From contig NZ_JAODNK010000114.1 in the NCBI RefSeq assembly GCF_025465275.1, positions 1 through 63,831 of the forward strand: a DNA stretch of 63,831 nt, in the 5' to 3' direction. The stretch is from Nocardia sp. GTDB lineage: Bacteria; Actinomycetota; Actinomycetes; Mycobacteriales; Mycobacteriaceae. The translations under genes and the position numbers were made by a program. The notes under the pieces are model-generated. The model was not told the origin of the DNA and searched no databases. It worked only from the letters and a program-made list of their open reading frames with translations. Shown here in pieces: positions 16,731 through 25,900 of this stretch. The stretch's first letter is position 1; each line of letters starts with the position of its first letter.

Positions 16731-17421
16731 TGACTCCCAGGAATTGGCCGGTGACGAACCCGGCTTGCGCGGACGACAGGTACGCGATCGCGCCGACCAC
16801 ATCATCGATGTCGCCGAACCGCCCGAGCGGGGATTCCGCGGCCCGTCGCGACAATTCAGCCTTTGACGGCTCACCACCACCGAAGAACTCAGTGCCGTAG
16901 GTGTAGCCGGGCACCACGATGTTCGCGGTGCCTCCAATTTCCGCCATACGCGCGACCATCGAATGGTTCCAACCGTGAAGTGCGGACTTCGCCGCCCCGT
17001 AGGAGTCATTGCCGCGCAGGGCCGCGATCGAACTCACGGTGATGAGGCGGGAATTCTCCTTCGCGAACAGCGGAAGAACGGCCTCTGTGAGAAGCACAGC
17101 CGTCAGCACATTCGTCGAGAAGTCCTCCAACCAGCGCTTATGGACCGAATTCAGATCGGTGCCGGTGGTGCGCGATTTCCCGCCAGCACAATTAACCAGT
17201 ACATCAACGGATGAACGGTCTTCGAGCGCCCGAGCAACATCATCAGGGTTGGTCAGATCACAGGCTTTGAATTCGACGCTCGGACCGAGTTCTTCGGCTA
17301 CTGTCGCCAATCGATCGGCACGTCGCCCGAGGATAAGCACAGAGTCGCCACGCTTGACGAAATCCTCGGTGACCGCACGACCCATTCCCGAACCACCGCC
17401 ACTGACAACAACCTTGCGCAT
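16705..17421 (-). CDS. Short-chain dehydrogenase/reductase
   Basis: This is a 238-residue classical SDR. The cofactor motif is VSGGGSGMGRA (TGxxxGxG type, with Ser for Thr), NCAG follows at about 85, and the catalytic set is Ser-139 region VSSIA with YGAAK. It would oxidise or reduce a hydroxyl or keto group with NAD(P)H. The start at 17421 (MRKVVVSG) is the family-like one. An alternative ATG at 17442 overlaps the upstream stop as TGATG and adds seven residues; translational coupling makes it equally possible. Confidence 0.85.
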   Translation of the reverse strand: MRKVVVSGGGSGMGRAVTEDFVKRGDSVLILGRRADRLATVAEELGPSVEFKACDLTNPDDVARALEDRSSVDVLVNCAGGKSRTTGTDLNSVHKRWLEDFSTNVLTAVLLTEAVLPLFAKENSRLITVSSIAALRGNDSYGAAKSALHGWNHSMVARMAEIGGTANIVVPGYTYGTEFFGGGEPSKAELSRRAAESPLGRFGDIDDVVGAIAYLSSAQAGFVTGQFLGVNGGAILGR

Positions 17422-17441
17422 GATTCCAATGTCTCCGTCCA

Positions 17442-18491
17442 TCAGGTGTTCAGCCGGACCTGTCCAGCGTCGCCGTCGACCGTAACGGCGTCGAGTGAGC
17501 GCAGCAATGTTGTGCCGGTCGATGTCCCTGTCACACAAGGAATCCCCAGTTCTCGGGCAATTATCGCGGCATGGCTCAACGCACCGCCGATATCGGTGAC
17601 CACTGCCGATGCCTCTGCCATGATCGGCACCCAGTCGATCGACGTGAAGCGGACGACGAGAATGTCGCCGGGCTTCCAATCTGCATCTTCGGGTGAATCC
17701 ATGACCCTGGGCCTTCCGGTGTGAATTCCCCCGGATGCAGGTATTCCCGCCACGATTCCAGCGTCGTGAGTCGGAAGACTCGGCGCAATGTCACCGGGAA
17801 TCCGGGCGGTCGCAGGTCGACACTGCAGCCAGACGACGCGGCCTTGGGCAACGCAGAATTCGATGTCGCTCGCGCCGATGACGGCCTCTTCGATCGCCAG
17901 ACAGCGCGCGGCCACGGCCTGTCCCTCGGCCATGAGGCGGTCGCCGTCGACCAGTTTCCCTTGCCGCCAGATCTCCCGCGTCGGCGTGACCCGTCCTGCG
18001 ACCACGGCGTCATTGCCTGAGGAGGACCACTCGAGAATTCCGCCACCCACGCCGTCGCCGATCCAGACCCCAGCCGCTTGCGCCTCGAAATAGGGCTGCA
18101 GCACAACGGGAATCGGGCCGAGCACCGCGCCGTCGTGGACGGCGTGGACTCGGGCATTGGCCCCCGATGCCCGCACCCGATGCAGTGCGGCGGGCACTGC
18201 GCTGCTGTCGACTGCCAGCTCAGAACTGAAAAGACCTGCATACGAGCGCTGTCCGCCGTCCTCCACGGTGGCCGACGAGCGGACCGCCCAGCGTTGCACC
18301 ATCGGGTCGAGCCGGGTGGTATCGAAAGTGTCAGCAGGGACCGTATGTGTCACGAACCATGTCGGCGGCGTCGGCACGCCGGCACGCCGAAGCCGGACTA
18401 GCCCGGCGGCCTTCCCTCCAAACTGCGCTGCGATATCACTCAGCGCCGCACCGGAATCGGCGACGTCGTCAATCGCGCAGATCTCGGTCAC
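17442..18491 (-). CDS. Compact PEP-synthase-like protein (ATP-grasp plus swivelling His domain)
   Basis: The 349-residue protein combines an N-terminal PPDK-type ATP-grasp domain (FGGKAAGLVRLRRAGVPTPP, WAVRSSATVEDG) with a C-terminal phosphohistidine domain (DIGGALSHAAIIARELGIPCV). It lacks the PEP/pyruvate barrel of true PEP synthases. The layout is like rifampicin phosphotransferase without its substrate domain. The gene starts with GTG at 18491. A second His-domain protein at 21123-22616 suggests the two cooperate to phosphorylate or activate a substrate. The partner and substrate are unknown. Confidence 0.75.
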   Translation of the reverse strand: MTEICAIDDVADSGAALSDIAAQFGGKAAGLVRLRRAGVPTPPTWFVTHTVPADTFDTTRLDPMVQRWAVRSSATVEDGGQRSYAGLFSSELAVDSSAVPAALHRVRASGANARVHAVHDGAVLGPIPVVLQPYFEAQAAGVWIGDGVGGGILEWSSSGNDAVVAGRVTPTREIWRQGKLVDGDRLMAEGQAVAARCLAIEEAVIGASDIEFCVAQGRVVWLQCRPATARIPGDIAPSLPTHDAGIVAGIPASGGIHTGRPRVMDSPEDADWKPGDILVVRFTSIDWVPIMAEASAVVTDIGGALSHAAIIARELGIPCVTGTSTGTTLLRSLDAVTVDGDAGQVRLNT

Positions 18492-18522
18492 GCGAGGCCC
18501 TCCTCAGAATGTGTGCCGATCA

Positions 18523-19116
18523 TCAGTAGCCGTCCGCCGCGGTTCTCGCCCGCCCGCTCAGTTGTAGGAGCTCGGCATGCAGCTCCATCCACACCTGATG
18601 GAAGGATTCGGCCCGGATCCCGGAGATCGCCGAATCGTCTCCTCCCGCAGCATGATCGAGCAGCTTCAGAAGTCGCTCACGGTAGTCGTCGAATACCCTG
18701 GCGACCCCCGTGTGGGCACCGAGGGGGAAGGTGAGTTGGCTGACGGCTATGTGCAACTCCGTGGCGATCTCGTCCGTGGAGAGGGTTGCTCGGTGTGACT
18801 GCCAGCGCGAGATCGTTGCCTTGACAGCCTCGTTCGGTCCGATGAATGAGCGGTCGAACTGTTCGACGAGCTCGAGGTCGCGTGGCTCGGCATGGTCACG
18901 CCACCGTTCGACGGCTGCGTCGTCAGCGGCGATTCCATCCGACGTGACGATCCAATTGCCGCGGACCGCTCGCACCAGACCGGCTTCTCGGATTGTGTCG
19001 ACCAGGACCCGGGCCTCCTGCGGTGGCATTCCGAGGATCTTGGCCAGCGGTTCGACGCCCAAACCGGCCCGCAACCTGATGACGTGTAGTGCCGCCTCGG
19101 CAGGCGTGTCAAACAT
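18523..19116 (-). CDS. Unrecognised protein, possible winged-helix fold
   Basis: This 197-residue soluble protein starts with a predicted winged-helix-like segment (about 1-60: LGVEPLAKILGMPPQEARVLVDTIREAGLVRA). A mostly helical, acidic remainder follows, with no cysteines or clear catalytic motif. It lies between the two halves of the PEP-synthase-like and dehydratase genes and overlaps the latter by 8 nt. It could be a regulator or an accessory partner of the PEP-synthase-like protein. I do not recognise the family. Confidence 0.55.
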   Translation of the reverse strand: MFDTPAEAALHVIRLRAGLGVEPLAKILGMPPQEARVLVDTIREAGLVRAVRGNWIVTSDGIAADDAAVERWRDHAEPRDLELVEQFDRSFIGPNEAVKATISRWQSHRATLSTDEIATELHIAVSQLTFPLGAHTGVARVFDDYRERLLKLLDHAAGGDDSAISGIRAESFHQVWMELHAELLQLSGRARTAADGY

Positions 19117-19621
19117 GGGGTCCCACTTCCAGGCGGGTCTTGAGGCGTTCGAGTAGACCGCCGCCTTCCAACAGTTCGATCAAGAAGTCCGGCACGGCGG
19201 GGCATCTCAGTTCGACAACGCTGGTCTTGATAACGCCTGTGGCCAGGTCGATCGTGATTCCGCCGGTGTCCGGCAGCGAATCCGGGTCCGGGCATTCCAA
19301 TACCGGCAGGCCGATATTGAAGGCGTTGCGGTAAAAAATCCTGGAGAATGATGTCGCGACCACGATCGGCACTTGCAGGTCACGCAGGGCGGTGGCAGCG
19401 TATTCCCGGCTGGAGCCGCACCCGAAATTCCTTCCGGCCACAATGATGTCGCCGGGCGCGAACTGTTCGGCAATGGCGGGGTGCAACGCTTTAAGGCCCT
19501 CGAGCGCGGCCCGAGGAGATTCCGAGGCCAGTGTCATGAAGCGGCCCGGGTAGAGGATGTCGGTGTCGACATTGTCACCGAGACGCCAGCGCCGCGCCGT
19601 AGCGGCTATTTCGATGATCAT
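19109..19621 (-). CDS. Isopropylmalate dehydratase-like small subunit (LeuD family)
   Basis: This 170-residue aconitase swivel-domain protein has the DTDILYPGRFM and GRNFGCGSSREYA motifs that bind substrate carboxylates. It pairs with the large subunit immediately upstream, with an ATGA overlap (19618-19621). Together they would dehydrate and rehydrate a hydroxy di- or tricarboxylic acid. Location in the middle of a natural-product operon, with no other leucine genes, argues for a specialised substrate instead of leucine synthesis. Confidence 0.88.
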   Translation of the reverse strand: MIIEIAATARRWRLGDNVDTDILYPGRFMTLASESPRAALEGLKALHPAIAEQFAPGDIIVAGRNFGCGSSREYAATALRDLQVPIVVATSFSRIFYRNAFNIGLPVLECPDPDSLPDTGGITIDLATGVIKTSVVELRCPAVPDFLIELLEGGGLLERLKTRLEVGPHV

Positions 19622-20877
19622 CGTGTCTCCAAGAACTCGCGGGGGTCCACGATCCGTCCAGCGACCGCGGCAGCGGCGACCGCGGCGGGCGAGGCCAGGT
19701 ATACCGAGGCCGCAGGATTTCCCATACGACCCTGGAAGTTTCTGTTGGACGCGCTGATCGAGACCTCACCGTCGCCGAGTACGCCGTTCTGCAGCCCGGC
19801 GCAGGGACCGCAGCTGGGACTCTGCACGATGGCGCCGGCGTTAACGAAAACGTTGAGCAGGCCGTCAAGGGCCATGCGTTGGTAGACCCGTCGCGAGGCC
19901 GGGACCACGATGAGCCGTGTCTTGTCGCTGACCCTGCGCCCGTTGAGGATTCGGGCGGCTTGCACGAAGTCGTCGTATCGCCCGCCGGTACACGAGCCAA
20001 TGAACGCCTGCTGCACCGCGACCGGCTCAACCTCTTCGATGGGCTTCGAGTTGGCGGGGTTGTGCGGCACGGCGCACATCGGAACCTGTTCGGACAGGTC
20101 GATGTCCACCTGATCGATCACACCGACACCCGACTCCGTGGGCACAGCCCCCCAGCGACGGACGAAACCATCCAACTCCGGGCTGCTGAATAGTCCCACC
20201 TTGGCCCCGAGTTCGACGGCCATGTTCGAGAAGACCGTGCGCTCATCCAGCGACATGGCTTCTACGCCTTCTCCATCGAATTCCAATGAGCGGTAGGTGA
20301 ATTCGGAGGTGCCGAACCGGGCGAGCAGGGACAGCACGACATCCTTGGCGTATACGCCGTCGGGCAACCGCCCTTGGAGGCGAACCCGGACCGACTCGGG
20401 CACCTTCAGCCACAGACGGCCGAGCGCAAGCACCGAGACCATCTCGGTTGTCCCGATACCGGTGGCAAAGGAACCCAGCACCCCCGCTGTGCAGGTATGG
20501 GAGTCGGTGCCCACGACCACCGAACCCGGCTGGACCAGACCGCTTTCCAGCAGCGTTTGATGGCTGGGACCGTCGTAGAAGGCGCGGTTCACGATGCCGT
20601 GCCGTTCGGCGACCTCGGTCAGGAACGCATTGTTGGCGGCCTGGGCGGTATTCGCCGCGGGCACAAAGTGATCGATGGCCAGGAACACCCGGTCCGGGTT
20701 CCACACGGGCACGCCGAGCTTGGCGAACTCCCGGAACGTCGGCGGACCGAGGACGTCGTGGGTCAGGGCGACGTCGACATCACATTCCACCACCTCACCG
20801 GGAACGACACGTCGGCCGACTTTCTCGGAGAGAATGGCTGCGGCAAGCCCGATTTCGCGATTGATGTCACTGGCCAT
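19618..20877 (-). CDS. Isopropylmalate/homoaconitate dehydratase-like large subunit (LeuC family)
   Basis: The 419-residue protein is an aconitase-superfamily large subunit. It carries DHFVPAAN, VGTDSHTCTAG and the three [4Fe-4S] cysteines in GSCTGG and SPSCGPCAG, and ends in the SASNRNFQGRMG substrate loop. Its length matches the short archaeal/bacterial LeuC2-homoaconitase type. It acts with the adjacent small subunit. A citrate-synthase homologue at 35002-36114 could make its hydroxy-acid substrate, giving a chain-extension or alkylcitrate-like sequence; that link is inference. Confidence 0.9.
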   Translation of the reverse strand: MASDINREIGLAAAILSEKVGRRVVPGEVVECDVDVALTHDVLGPPTFREFAKLGVPVWNPDRVFLAIDHFVPAANTAQAANNAFLTEVAERHGIVNRAFYDGPSHQTLLESGLVQPGSVVVGTDSHTCTAGVLGSFATGIGTTEMVSVLALGRLWLKVPESVRVRLQGRLPDGVYAKDVVLSLLARFGTSEFTYRSLEFDGEGVEAMSLDERTVFSNMAVELGAKVGLFSSPELDGFVRRWGAVPTESGVGVIDQVDIDLSEQVPMCAVPHNPANSKPIEEVEPVAVQQAFIGSCTGGRYDDFVQAARILNGRRVSDKTRLIVVPASRRVYQRMALDGLLNVFVNAGAIVQSPSCGPCAGLQNGVLGDGEVSISASNRNFQGRMGNPAASVYLASPAAVAAAAVAGRIVDPREFLETR

Positions 20878-21130
20878 GCTGGACTGCCGATCGTAGTTCG
20901 TTGATCAGATCGAGCAGCTGTTGCACGGTGTCAGCTGTGACGATACGAGGATTGTCGATCAGGCTGACGCCGAACCGGTCCTCGAGCACACTCATCAGTT
21001 CGATGGCCGCCACCGAATCCACGCCCAGGTCTCTAATGAACGAATCGTCGGGCCGCAGATCACGGGCGATGCGAGTGACCTCAGTGTATGCCTTCGCGAT
21101 ATCGGCGAGGCCAGCCTTGCTTTCAGTCAT
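20867..21130 (-). CDS. Acyl carrier protein
   Basis: This 87-residue carrier protein has the phosphopantetheine site LGVDSVAAIELMSVLED (serine near residue 40). DSV replaces the usual DSL, a tolerated variant. It overlaps both neighbours by about 10 nt. The fatty-acyl-AMP ligase encoded upstream in the operon is the likely loader, and the acyl-CoA dehydrogenase and reductases the likely modifiers of the bound chain. No ketosynthase is encoded in the window, so the ACP probably carries an imported acyl chain and is not part of a PKS line. Confidence 0.88.
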   Translation of the reverse strand: MTESKAGLADIAKAYTEVTRIARDLRPDDSFIRDLGVDSVAAIELMSVLEDRFGVSLIDNPRIVTADTVQQLLDLINELRSAVQHGQ

Positions 21131-22616
21131 GAATCTTCACCTTTCCTGTCCCACCGTCGATCGCGATGACGACGCCGGAGGGAATTGCTTCGATGTCCGC
21201 GCCGACAATGCAAGGGATGCCGTACTCGCGGCAGAGAATCGCTAAATGAGACATGGCGCTGCCTCGGCGGCTGACCGCCCCGGCCGCGAACCGCAACAGC
21301 GGAACCACATCGGCGTCGGCGGCCTCACACACGATGACGAAATCCTCGTCGGGGACGTCCTCGTCGGGACGCACCGCGATACCGCTGGCGAACCCGCCCG
21401 ACACCCCGCGGGGCTGCACCCGCACGGCCGCCGCGAGCGGCTCGAAAATCTCGCCGTCACCGGTGATCTCGATATTCTCGGGCAGACCCACCGTCAGCGC
21501 CTCCTGGCACAGTTCGGCGCGCTCGGCCGCAGTGTCGGCCAGTACTCCCTTGACATCATCGAGCAGTTCGCCGACTGTGAGGAACGGCCACAGATCCTCG
21601 GGCACTGCCCGCTCGCTCGCCACTAGCGGCGCGAGCGTGCGGAATACATGCAGCACCCGCATCACCAGTGATTTCGAGTGCTCGCGGCAGGCCATGGTCT
21701 CGGCGACGGTTTTGGTCACCCCTGCCATGACCCGGTAGCGCGCGCCCTGGTACATGCCAGCGAGTGCGTCGGCCGGTGCCAGGAACGATTCGTAGCGCTC
21801 GGTCCCCTCCGCCTCGACCTGATGCCGGTAGGAGTATTTGGTCCAGATCGAATGTTGGTGCGCGACTTCGTAGAACGGGTAGTGCAGGAACTCCGCCGAG
21901 TTGGTCTCCCCGGTGACTGCGAGCCGGTGCAACCGTTTCCACACCAACTCGCTGGGTCGGGTCAGCAGCGCGATCACGTCGTCGGGTTGGTCGCAGACGC
22001 GTTCGAGGACCTTGTCCTGGTATCGCGCCAGCGGCACCAGGCTGGTCGTTGAGAGAATATGTTCGTACCAGCAGGATCGGATCAACGTCGCCGCTTCTCG
22101 TGCCAGCGAGGACGCGCTGTAGGCGTCGGCGAGGACGATCCGGGCCTCGAGGTCGACCAGACGTTCTTCCAGATTCCTGATACGCACCACAGCCAGCGCG
22201 ATCTCCCGGCCCATCCGCACGACACCGCGCATCTGATTGATCTTGTTCTCGGCCAGCGCCCCAAACGAGGCCGGCGCGGGAATGCCCTCGAAGTACGCCA
22301 GGCCGACGTCGTCAGCCGTCACCCCAGGCACCGATGCAGCGATCTGCGCGTATGCCGAATAGTTGTGGTACGGACGGCATTTAAAATATCCGAGGAAGGT
22401 GTAGTGCTCGCCGGTCGTCCACGACCGCGCCCCCCACATCTTCTCGGTGAGTCGCCGAGTGGCAGCTTCCATCGGCGTTCCCACCAATGACCACGAGAAG
22501 GGCGAAAGTCGTTCCGGGGCAACCTCACCGAAGTTGCCCGCCGAGTAGATCCGGAAAGCCGGATGCGGATCAGTGTCGAGAGGCCCTACGACGCCGAGCC
22601 TTTCGCATTCACGCAT
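21123..22616 (-). CDS. PEP-utiliser-like protein: helical substrate domain plus His domain
   Basis: The 497-residue protein has a long mostly helical N-terminal region (about 1-400) and a C-terminal phosphohistidine swivel domain (GSAMSHLAILCREYGIPCIVG, near 455-475). It has no ATP-grasp domain. This corresponds to the central and C-terminal parts of rifampicin phosphotransferase-like dikinases. The missing ATP-grasp function could come from the compact protein at 17442-18491. It overlaps ACP and the epimerase-like gene by 8 nt each. The substrate is unknown. Confidence 0.7.
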   Translation of the reverse strand: MRECERLGVVGPLDTDPHPAFRIYSAGNFGEVAPERLSPFSWSLVGTPMEAATRRLTEKMWGARSWTTGEHYTFLGYFKCRPYHNYSAYAQIAASVPGVTADDVGLAYFEGIPAPASFGALAENKINQMRGVVRMGREIALAVVRIRNLEERLVDLEARIVLADAYSASSLAREAATLIRSCWYEHILSTTSLVPLARYQDKVLERVCDQPDDVIALLTRPSELVWKRLHRLAVTGETNSAEFLHYPFYEVAHQHSIWTKYSYRHQVEAEGTERYESFLAPADALAGMYQGARYRVMAGVTKTVAETMACREHSKSLVMRVLHVFRTLAPLVASERAVPEDLWPFLTVGELLDDVKGVLADTAAERAELCQEALTVGLPENIEITGDGEIFEPLAAAVRVQPRGVSGGFASGIAVRPDEDVPDEDFVIVCEAADADVVPLLRFAAGAVSRRGSAMSHLAILCREYGIPCIVGADIEAIPSGVVIAIDGGTGKVKIHD

Positions 22617-23610
22617 GCGTGTACCTCACGTCGATGTGTTGGGGTCGCGACCAGGACTGTCCGGCCATGGCGGCGCTCATCTGCTGGATGTAGCCCTCAC
22701 GGCCGCGCACCTCCCGAGTGAATTCCGAATCCGCGCGGGCGTCGACGTCGACCCAGCCGTGGGCGTAATCAGTGAGGTTCGCATCAGTCCCGATACGGCG
22801 CATAAGGGTGCGCATGAGCCATTCAGCACGGCCGGTGTCGGCCTTGATGATTCGCGGGTATTTGCCGAAGGGCAGGCAGATCCGCGTTAGGATCTCGCAC
22901 AGGCTCGGGTTCTGTGGATCGAACCAGGTGACGGTGCGTCCGAACTCGGTCCACTCCGCCATGTCGACGACCAATTCCGCGGCACCGAGCACATCACCCA
23001 CGTAACAGGGGTACTGCCCACCGTCGGTGATCGGAATCGGATACCCCGCAAGGGCCATCGGAAACAGGGCAGGCAGACCGTATCGGATATCGGGAATGGC
23101 TGCGTCGTATCCCAGGCCCAGCAGAGGACCGAACCTGACGATGTTGTGCCGGGTGGCCGACTGTCGCACCCGATGCTCAGCGACGTACTTCCCGTATTCG
23201 TACCAGTTGCGGAACCGCTGGCCGACGAACAATTGGTCGCTGGCGACCGCCTTGTCCGGCTCCCCCAGCGCCAGAATCGAGGACACATGCACGAGGCGCG
23301 GCGGATTCGCCGCCGACTCCACCAGTTGCAGCAAAGTCGCGATGCCACGATCGTGCACCTGTAAACTCTCAGTGCTGCTGGACTGCCACGACACGCTGCC
23401 CGCAGCGAAGACGCACACGTCCGCCTCGGTGATAGCAGCGCGGGCACGCTCGGCGCCGAGCCCGGGCGCTGTCAGATCACACTGCTGATGCTCCCAGGTC
23501 CCGACTCCTCGATGGCGTGACAAAGCGACCACACTGTGCCCGCGTTCCTGACATCTGTCGGCGATCAGCGCGCCCAGGTACCCGCTGCCGCCGATGACAG
23601 CTACTCTCAT
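22609..23610 (-). CDS. NAD-dependent epimerase/dehydratase-like reductase
   Basis: This 333-residue extended SDR has the Rossmann motif VIGGSGYLGALIAD at the start, VHVSSILALG, and a catalytic YxxxK (WYEYGKYVAEH near 140). Such enzymes reduce or epimerise nucleotide sugars, steroids or acyl intermediates. It overlaps both neighbouring genes by 4-8 nt. The next gene encodes another NAD-binding reductase, so the two may carry out successive redox steps on an ACP-bound or free acyl chain. Confidence 0.8.
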   Translation of the reverse strand: MRVAVIGGSGYLGALIADRCQERGHSVVALSRHRGVGTWEHQQCDLTAPGLGAERARAAITEADVCVFAAGSVSWQSSSTESLQVHDRGIATLLQLVESAANPPRLVHVSSILALGEPDKAVASDQLFVGQRFRNWYEYGKYVAEHRVRQSATRHNIVRFGPLLGLGYDAAIPDIRYGLPALFPMALAGYPIPITDGGQYPCYVGDVLGAAELVVDMAEWTEFGRTVTWFDPQNPSLCEILTRICLPFGKYPRIIKADTGRAEWLMRTLMRRIGTDANLTDYAHGWVDVDARADSEFTREVRGREGYIQQMSAAMAGQSWSRPQHIDVRYTHA

Positions 23611-24734
23611 TCTCGAAACCTCGCGAGTGGACGGTGTTTGGGCGCACTGATCGATTCCCGGACTCCATCGAGCCCGAATGTCAAGCGCGCCGCCGTTTCC
23701 AGCGACACCGAAGGTATGGTGACCACGCCGTGGGCACCCAGTACGGTGCGCAGCGCGGATCGGTCGAAGGTGCGATCAAGTCCGATGTAGCGCAAACCGA
23801 TGAGTGCGTTCTGCCAGCGGCCGTCCAACCGGGCGAACCGCTCGCCCAGCGCGGAGGCGTTGACCACCTGGCCCCGGTTGGCGGGCACGATCCGTATCCA
23901 CCGGTCGAAGGCATAGGGATCGACCATTCGGCCGGCTTCCACCAGCGCACGCAGCGTTGGCGCCTGTGCACCATTGGCGATGTGGACGAACTCGATTCCC
24001 GACGGCACGGATTGCGCCGCAAGAGCTTCCGCGACGGCGAGCAACATCTCGGCGGCCTTGTCGCGTGGCATGCAGTCCACCCGTGCGTTGCGCATGGCGG
24101 GCAGCAGTCCCAGCGGGATGTCGTTCCACCGTTCAGCCAACAGGTAGAGCGAATTCTTGTAGAGGGTCTCACGGGTGGTCGAATCACCGAGAAGCGCAGG
24201 GAGTCTGGCGATCAACACCGGCACCTCGAGGGTGCGGGCCGCGCGCAGCACCGCCTCCTCGCCAACCCATTTGAAATGTTCGTAGCGGGTGCGATCACCG
24301 CCAGGACCCAGTCGAGTCTCTGGCACGGTGCCTACCGCCGATCCCGCCACGTAGGTCGTCGAAGTGTGCAGGTACGGAATAGAGCGACCGGAAATGTCAC
24401 CCAATCGGCGAGCAAATCCGACCCCGTGCACGGCACCAGCCACATTGCTCGTCTGCAGCGACTCCGCGGTTCCCATCCAGACGGTGCTGCCGGCGCAGTT
24501 CACGACACAGGTCACCTCGTGGGCGAGGCGTTCCAGCACATTCTCCTCGACGCCCCAATGCTTGACAGAGACGTCGCCGGTGACCAATTCGATTGCACCC
24601 GAACGTGATTCGATCCGTCGCCGCAGGCGAGTGGCTCCGATGGACGGGCGCACCAACCCGATCAGAGGCGCTGGCGTCACGTCGGCGATGGCGTGACCCA
24701 GCTGACCGCTGAGACCGGACACCAGGACCGTCAT
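23607..24734 (-). CDS. Thioester-reductase-like NAD-binding protein
   Basis: The 375-residue protein begins with VLVSGLSGQLGHAIAD, a Rossmann loop. It contains VVNCAGSTVW and YEHFKWVGEEAVLRAA (YxxxK), arranged as in the NAD_binding_4 group that includes carboxylic-acid and thioester reductases. In this setting it could release an ACP-bound acyl group reductively, or reduce a ketone. The ATG at 24734 overlaps the upstream stop as ATGA. The reductive-release role is inferred from its neighbours ACP and FAAL. Confidence 0.65.
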   Translation of the reverse strand: MTVLVSGLSGQLGHAIADVTPAPLIGLVRPSIGATRLRRRIESRSGAIELVTGDVSVKHWGVEENVLERLAHEVTCVVNCAGSTVWMGTAESLQTSNVAGAVHGVGFARRLGDISGRSIPYLHTSTTYVAGSAVGTVPETRLGPGGDRTRYEHFKWVGEEAVLRAARTLEVPVLIARLPALLGDSTTRETLYKNSLYLLAERWNDIPLGLLPAMRNARVDCMPRDKAAEMLLAVAEALAAQSVPSGIEFVHIANGAQAPTLRALVEAGRMVDPYAFDRWIRIVPANRGQVVNASALGERFARLDGRWQNALIGLRYIGLDRTFDRSALRTVLGAHGVVTIPSVSLETAARLTFGLDGVRESISAPKHRPLARFRE

Positions 24735-25900
24735 GAGAGCGACACCCGCGTGTCGTACCGCGAGTCGGCGCGCAGATCCCCCGCGACCATTTCTAGCATC
24801 ATCTCGTCGCTGCCACCGCCGAGGCGAGCCAGTCGCGAATCGCGCCATAGCCGGCTCATTGGCGTCTCATCCTCGAGATAGCCGGAACCACCGAAGATGT
24901 GCATGCATTCGCTCATGACGCGCTCGCACAGGCGGGCTGCGGTCACCTTCAGTCCGGCGACATCTCGTGCTGAGCAACCGCTTCCCGCCGCCAGTCGTTC
25001 GCCCGCACCGTAAACCGCGAATTCCAACACCGTCACCTTGGCGGCCAATTCGGCCAGCCGCAGCCGCAGCGCTTGATGGTTGATCAAAGCGGTGCCGAAC
25101 TGCTGGCGGCTTTGTGCGTGCGCGGTCGCCAGGCCGAGGGCGTACCGGCAGCCCCCGACTGCCTGTGCCGCCACCGACAGCCGTTCGTGCATGAGCGCCC
25201 AGGAGGCCACTGCCAGCCCGCCGCCGACGCGGCCCAGGATCGCCTCGGCGTCCAGTTCGGCGTCGATGCGCACCCACGAGGTGTCGAGGCAGGACGTGCC
25301 CACCTTGGAATGCTTTTTCACGGTGTGGATTTCGCTGGCTGGCACCACCACTGTCGTGAGCAGCGCCGGTTGGTCGTCGTCCACCACGTACTTGCCCAGG
25401 ATGATCGCGAAATCACAGACCTCGCCCAGTGAGAGATACTTCTTCTCCCCGCACACCCGCACGCGGCCATCGCCGAGCGGCGTGATCCGCGTGCTGATAC
25501 CGAGCAGGTCCGACCCGCCGACGGGTTCGGAGGCGCCGAACGCGCCGATCGTGGTGCCGTCCAGCACACCATTCCAGAGCTTGCGGTGGTAGTCATTGCC
25601 ACCAAAGCGCCGCAGCGCGGAGGCACAAGTCTCCAACTGCAGGCTCAATCCGACCGACAAACCCAGCATGCCTTGGTTAGCGACGCGCTCAGCGACGAGC
25701 AGCCCGAGAATGGGATCACCGGTCACCGTCTCGTCCGGCCAGCGTTGATGGAACAGTCCCGCCGTCGCGAGATCCTCGACGAATTCTCGGGGGAACAGCC
25801 CCTCGCGCTCGGCATTGGCACCGTAGCGGTCGCAGGCCGCTGCGATGATCGCATCCAGGCGGGCGCGCTCCTGCTCGCCCTCATGTCCCGCATATCTCAT
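24731..25900 (-). CDS. Acyl-CoA dehydrogenase-family flavoenzyme
   Basis: This 389-residue ACAD-fold protein shows the FAD-binding segments GAFGASEPVGGSD and QSRQQFGTALINHQ, and the C-terminal HIFGGSGYLED and LGGGSDEMMLE. It would desaturate an acyl thioester at the alpha-beta position, probably on the ACP loaded by the FAAL, or oxidise another intermediate. It overlaps both neighbours by 4 nt. The general family call is firm; the carrier (ACP or CoA) is inferred. Confidence 0.85.
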   Translation of the reverse strand: MRYAGHEGEQERARLDAIIAAACDRYGANAEREGLFPREFVEDLATAGLFHQRWPDETVTGDPILGLLVAERVANQGMLGLSVGLSLQLETCASALRRFGGNDYHRKLWNGVLDGTTIGAFGASEPVGGSDLLGISTRITPLGDGRVRVCGEKKYLSLGEVCDFAIILGKYVVDDDQPALLTTVVVPASEIHTVKKHSKVGTSCLDTSWVRIDAELDAEAILGRVGGGLAVASWALMHERLSVAAQAVGGCRYALGLATAHAQSRQQFGTALINHQALRLRLAELAAKVTVLEFAVYGAGERLAAGSGCSARDVAGLKVTAARLCERVMSECMHIFGGSGYLEDETPMSRLWRDSRLARLGGGSDEMMLEMVAGDLRADSRYDTRVSLS

